A stretch of 64,000 nucleotides of DNA from Paenibacillus puerhi (GTDB lineage: Bacteria; Bacillota; Bacilli; Paenibacillales; NBRC-103111). The position numbers and the translations under genes are program-made. Positions 60,795 through 64,000 of this stretch are shown one piece after another. The stretch is from contig NZ_WUWM01000008.1 in assembly GCF_009846885.1 (NCBI RefSeq), positions 124,001 to 188,000 of the forward strand, in the 5' to 3' direction. Within the stretch, counting starts at the first letter, position 1. Each line of letters opens with the position of its first letter. The notes below the pieces were generated by a model. It saw nothing but the letters and a program-made list of their open reading frames with translations. It made no database searches and was not told the DNA's origin.

Positions 60795-62468
60795 ATGCTA
60801 GTCAGGAGAAGAATCCGCCATCTTCAGCGATATCAGAAAATCGCCGCTGCGCTCGTGCGCAACGGCTTTGGCTTTGTCGTGCATGAATTGGGCTTCTCCG
60901 AAACGATGACTTTCTTCCGTGGAGGGGCCCAGAAGGATATCCATAAAAAAACGGTCGGCGAACGCGTCCGCCTCATTCTGGAGGAACTGGGCCCGACCTT
61001 CGTCAAGCTGGGGCAAATCGCGAGCACGCGGCCCGATCTGATTCCGGCCGACCTGATCGCGGAGCTGGAGCAGCTGCAGGATAAGGTGCCGCCCTTTACC
61101 TATGAGGAAGCTGTCCATATCGTGGAAGAAGAGCTGGGGGATACAATCGGCGAGTTGTTTCTTGAGTTCGAGCCGCTCCCGGTCGCTTCAGCTTCGATCG
61201 GTCAAGTGCATCGGGCCAGATTGCCCGATGGCACCGTCGTCGCCGTGAAGGTGCAGCGGCCCAAGATTACGGCTATCATCGAGGCGGACCTCGATATTCT
61301 TGCGGAGCTGTCTCGTCTGGCCGAAAGCCGGATGGCGTGGGCGAAGCATTACCGGCTGCGTGAAATTGTCGAGGAGCTGACCAAGTCGCTTAGGGCCGAA
61401 CTGGACTACACGGCAGAGGCGCGCAATGGCGAAAAATTTGCCGGCCAATGCGAGCGGATGAAGCACGTCCAGGTTCCGGACATATACTGGGAGTACTGTT
61501 CCCGAAAAGTGTTAACCATGGAGTTTATGACCGGCATCCGCTTGTCCGAGCCCATGCTCCTGGATCAAGCGGGAATCGACAGGACCTTGATCGCCGAGAG
61601 GCTGGCCTCCGCTATCTTTCATCAGATCCTCGTAGAGGGCTTCTTCCATGGCGATCCGCATCCGGGCAACGTGCTGGTTTTGCCGGACGGGAGTCTCGGG
61701 TTGATCGATTTTGGGATGGTCGGCCGGCTTTCCCCGGAGATGAAGAAGCACTTCGCCGCTCTGGTCATTGCGCTGCGCAACCAAAGCTCCAAGGGAGTAT
61801 TGCGAGCCATCACCAAGATGGGAATCGTCCCCGAGGATGTGGAGGAGGCGGCTCTAAGAGCTGATGTGGACGAGCTGAGGGACAAATACTATAAGGTGCC
61901 GTTCAGCCAGATTCGGATGGGCGAAGCGGTCAATGATTTATTCAGCGTGGCGTTCCGGCATCGCATCCGAATGCCGGCGGAGATGACGATGCTTGGCAAG
62001 ACGCTTCTGACGATGGAGGGAGTCGTGACCGCTCTGGATCCGTCGTTCAGCGTTTTCGACGTGGCCGAGCCTTATGGCCGACGCTTGTTCAGAGATCAGT
62101 TCGACGTTGGCAAGCTGGGTAAAAAATGGCTGGAGGAGATCCCGGACTACATGGACTTGGTGACGGAAATCCCGCTCAGCCTGAAGAACTTGACCACCTT
62201 CGTGCGGAAGGGCAAGCTCAGGATCGAGGTTACGGCACCGGAGCTCAGCGCTTTATTGAATAAAATGGATCGGATCACCAATAAGATGTCGTTCAGTATC
62301 GTACTGCTATCCCTCAGCATTATTATGGTCGGGCTGATTATCGGATCATCCATGGGTCATCAGGAGTCGATGCTGTGGAGGTTTCCTGTTATCGAGATCG
62401 GTCTGGGGATAGCGGCCATACTGGTACTATGGCTCGTCTATTCGATTTTCAAGTCCGGCAGGTTCTAG
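60795..62468 (+). CDS. ABC1/AarF/UbiB-family protein kinase-like protein
   Basis: 557-residue member of the UbiB family. The kinase-like core has the A-rich loop PVASASIGQVHRARLPDGT, the VAVKVQRP lysine, and FFHGDPHPGNVLV with IDFGMVG for metal binding. Two hydrophobic spans end the protein (about 500-520 and 530-552). UbiB proteins have ATPase activity linked to ubiquinone or isoprenoid lipid handling; Firmicutes use menaquinone, so the role is probably in lipid or quinone transport (inference). GAGGAGGAAC precedes ATG 60795. Confidence 0.93.
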   Translation: MLVRRRIRHLQRYQKIAAALVRNGFGFVVHELGFSETMTFFRGGAQKDIHKKTVGERVRLILEELGPTFVKLGQIASTRPDLIPADLIAELEQLQDKVPPFTYEEAVHIVEEELGDTIGELFLEFEPLPVASASIGQVHRARLPDGTVVAVKVQRPKITAIIEADLDILAELSRLAESRMAWAKHYRLREIVEELTKSLRAELDYTAEARNGEKFAGQCERMKHVQVPDIYWEYCSRKVLTMEFMTGIRLSEPMLLDQAGIDRTLIAERLASAIFHQILVEGFFHGDPHPGNVLVLPDGSLGLIDFGMVGRLSPEMKKHFAALVIALRNQSSKGVLRAITKMGIVPEDVEEAALRADVDELRDKYYKVPFSQIRMGEAVNDLFSVAFRHRIRMPAEMTMLGKTLLTMEGVVTALDPSFSVFDVAEPYGRRLFRDQFDVGKLGKKWLEEIPDYMDLVTEIPLSLKNLTTFVRKGKLRIEVTAPELSALLNKMDRITNKMSFSIVLLSLSIIMVGLIIGSSMGHQESMLWRFPVIEIGLGIAAILVLWLVYSIFKSGRF

Positions 62469-62649
62469 CCGCTGCAAGGGCTGCCGGATTTGACGGGAGG
62501 GCTTTTATTTGTCTTAATATAGAGGGAATTGGGGGACTGCTCCCATACGAGGCGCTGCAGATCATTTGCCTGACAAGTCTTTCGGAATCGGAGGATAGGC
62601 GCTATAATAGCAGAAGGAACCTACGTATGGAAAAGGTGGTCTGTTCCCC

Positions 62650-62820
62650 ATGATCAAGTGTCCAGCATGCCTAAAGCCCACTGAATTGCAATTGCGCCGC
62701 TGTTCCCATTGCGGAGATGTGTTGAATTATACGATGGCCGAAAAATTCGATCTGCTTGCGGCTTCCGTCGAAATGGCGCTGAAGAAGGAATGGGAGATCC
62801 GGAAAATGAAAAGACAGTAG
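62650..62820 (+). CDS. small zinc-ribbon protein
   Basis: 56 residues from ATG 62650 with AAAGGTGG about 12 bases upstream. MIKCPACLKPTELQLRRCSHCGDVL holds two Cys-x-x-Cys pairs, a zinc ribbon; the C-terminal half is a charged helix. It is too short for many gene finders. A TATAAT lies at 62603-62608. Function unknown; such proteins often pair with RNA or enzyme partners. Confidence 0.75.
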   Translation: MIKCPACLKPTELQLRRCSHCGDVLNYTMAEKFDLLAASVEMALKKEWEIRKMKRQ

Positions 62821-62882
62821 AGGATCGACCGACCGGACCAGGTTTACAAGGATGTACATAATCGGATGGGGGCTAACTTATC

Positions 62883-63158
62883 GTGACTCAGAAAAAGAAA
62901 TCAATCGTGGATACCTCGGATAAACTGCAGCATTCTACCAACGTATTGTTAAAAAGATGGGCGGGCCTGAGCGGGCTCTACGGCTACAAATCGATGGAGC
63001 TGGACGAAGTACTCGCTTTATTCAAGGCGGGCGGCTGGAAGGTCGTAATCGACGACTCGCAAAGTCCGAACCGGACGGTTGAGCTTTACAAGGAGGAGAA
63101 GCGGGTTCGCAGGGAAAAATTTATTGTGGATGAAGCAGGACGCGTTCGTATGGTTTAA
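62883..63158 (+). CDS. conserved-looking hypothetical protein, 91 residues
   Basis: GTG start at 62883, no in-frame ATG nearby. The sequence has a Lys-rich start, a helical YGYKSMELDEVLALFKAGGWKVVIDD-type segment and a basic end. No signal peptide, membrane span or Cys. It follows the zinc-ribbon gene by 62 bases and precedes a small coiled-coil gene by 14, suggesting one small operon. No family recognised. Confidence 0.65.
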   Translation: MTQKKKSIVDTSDKLQHSTNVLLKRWAGLSGLYGYKSMELDEVLALFKAGGWKVVIDDSQSPNRTVELYKEEKRVRREKFIVDEAGRVRMV

Positions 63159-63172
63159 ATGGAGGGAAGCCT

Positions 63173-63358
63173 ATGAACGACTCAGCAGCTAAAGAAGAGC
63201 TAAGGCTCAAATTGCTTACCGCCGAGCAAGTGCTGCAAAAAGCGGAGGAAGAGTACGTGCAGTATTTACAGCAATTGGATCTATACCGGCGAACGATCGA
63301 GGAACAAAAAAAGGTCATTTCCGCGATCCGCCTTAGACTGCACGGGCCTATTCAATAA
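63173..63358 (+). CDS. small coiled-coil protein
   Basis: 61 residues from ATG 63173 after ATGGAGGGAAGCC. Nearly the whole protein is one amphipathic helix (EELRLKLLTAEQVLQKAEEEY), then a basic end; probably a coiled coil. Located 14 bases after the previous gene. A bidirectional terminator follows. Function unknown. Confidence 0.65.
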   Translation: MNDSAAKEELRLKLLTAEQVLQKAEEEYVQYLQQLDLYRRTIEEQKKVISAIRLRLHGPIQ

Positions 63359-63374
63359 GCATATCTCGGACATG

Positions 63375-63409
63375 AAGAAAGAGCTCCTGCATAGCGGGGG
63401 CTCTTTCTT
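63375..63409. terminator. bidirectional terminator before the CBS gene
   Basis: AAGAAAGAGC (63375-63384) and GCTCTTTCTT (63400-63409) with further inner pairing. Serves the plus-strand small operon and the minus-strand CBS gene. Confidence 0.75.
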
Positions 63410-63443
63410 GTGACAATCCTTGAAGCCCGGCTTGGTCATGGCA

Positions 63444-63848
63444 TCAATCGGTTATATTTCTTGTGTAATACTCAATAATATCCTTGCGCCGTATGATGCC
63501 TAGAAACACGCGGTCGTCATCTACGACGGGAACGAAGTTCTGATCGGCTGCAAGCGCCAGCATATCCTCCATATGGGCATGGATCGATACGCATTCGTTA
63601 TAGATCCTTTTTTTGATATCGACCACCGGCACCTGATCCATATTGTCGAAGCTCAGCTCGGGCGTATTTTTTAATTTCCACAGCAGGTCGCCTTCAGACA
63701 AGGTTCCTATATATTTACCTTCACTGTCGATGATGGGGATGGCAGAGTAGTGGTGAAGCTCCAGCTGCTCCATGGCTTCCCGCATAGAAGCAGAGGATGT
63801 GATAAAAGCGACCTCGTTCTTAGGCAATAGAAAAGAACCTATTCTCAT
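63444..63848 (-). CDS. tandem CBS-domain protein
   Basis: 134 residues forming two CBS domains (about 10-60 and 75-130): AIPIIDSEGKYIGTLSEGDLLW and FVPVVDDDRVFLGIIRRKDIIEYY. Such stand-alone Bateman modules bind adenine nucleotides and sense energy state, as in YkuL-like proteins of Bacillus. AAAGGAGAG precedes ATG 63848. The remaining bases up to the window end hold no gene that I can support. Confidence 0.9.
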   Translation of the reverse strand: MRIGSFLLPKNEVAFITSSASMREAMEQLELHHYSAIPIIDSEGKYIGTLSEGDLLWKLKNTPELSFDNMDQVPVVDIKKRIYNECVSIHAHMEDMLALAADQNFVPVVDDDRVFLGIIRRKDIIEYYTRNITD

Positions 63849-64000
63849 CGTTATGACTCTCCTTTGCTTCAGATTTCTAATCGTTATATCTTATTAAACC
63901 ACACTTTTCTAGTAGTTCGCATTGAAAATTGGTTCCATTTATGAAAAAAATACCAGTGAAAGTCAATTTTCGCTGACAACGAAGAACCGTCCGTAAATTC

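Noticed and set aside
1-64000. CRISPR arrays, tRNA, rRNA, IS elements
   Set aside because: No regular direct-repeat array, no CCA-ended cloverleaf segment, and no transposase frame with inverted repeats was recognised by eye. A tRNAscan or ISfinder run would be decisive but could not be made.

Overview
The window looks like chromosomal DNA of a spore-forming, moderately GC-rich Firmicute, most likely Paenibacillus or a close relative (inference). The clues are spore-cortex lytic genes (cwlJ, sleB), a DUF1540 protein, a Bacillus-type Fur, an AprX-like intracellular subtilisin, very large AraC-type and LytS/YesM-type regulators next to LplB/YtcP-style sugar ABC transporters, and Bacillus-like -35/-10 signals and Shine-Dalgarno sites. 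No tRNA, rRNA, insertion sequence, prophage or CRISPR array was seen.

Layout. 1-2.3 kb: the end of a GDSL esterase and an ABC-2 export pair. 2.3-6.8 kb: topoisomerase IV (parE-parC) with its own promoter. 6.7-10.6 kb: a small acidic protein, a MarR regulator, an RNA-modification pair (methyltransferase plus pseudouridine synthase) and a PrsA-like foldase. 10.8-16.5 kb: a glycogen synthesis operon glgB-glgC-glgD-glgA. 17-23.4 kb: a MOSC protein with an OmpR/HisKA two-component system, then a ferric iron ABC transporter behind two Fur-box-like sites. 23.6-48.1 kb: two consecutive carbohydrate-utilisation modules. Each has a sensor/regulator (AraC-HTH membrane regulator; YesMN-type kinase and response regulator), two permeases, a lipoprotein binding protein and one giant secreted protein (1589 and 2052 residues). 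48.3-51.2 kb: cwlJ and sleB, bracketed by two near-identical terminator hairpins, then a catalase gene interrupted by an in-frame TAA. 51.4-56.1 kb: small proteins, fur with a long structured leader, and a SWIM-SNF2 helicase. 56.2-64 kb: an AprX-like protease, a lipoprotein, DUF1540, an EamA transporter, a phasin-like/ABC1-kinase pair, small proteins and a CBS protein.

The carbohydrate block is the most interesting part. The two modules probably sense, depolymerise and import a complex polysaccharide. The two giant enzymes do not fit a family I can name with confidence: one is LamG-Big2x3 followed by a region resembling an alpha/alpha-toroid plus beta-sandwich lyase, the other a clan GH-A barrel with jelly-roll, NEW3-like and CBM9 modules. 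The first is preceded by about 610 bases of hairpin-rich, apparently non-coding leader with two competing pairings and a cre-like site.

Other points for a second look are the catalase nonsense codon, the regulatory region between fur and a divergent 34-38 residue hydrophobic peptide gene, and the paired Fur-like boxes before the iron transporter. All functional calls rest on motifs and remembered family features; no database search was run.
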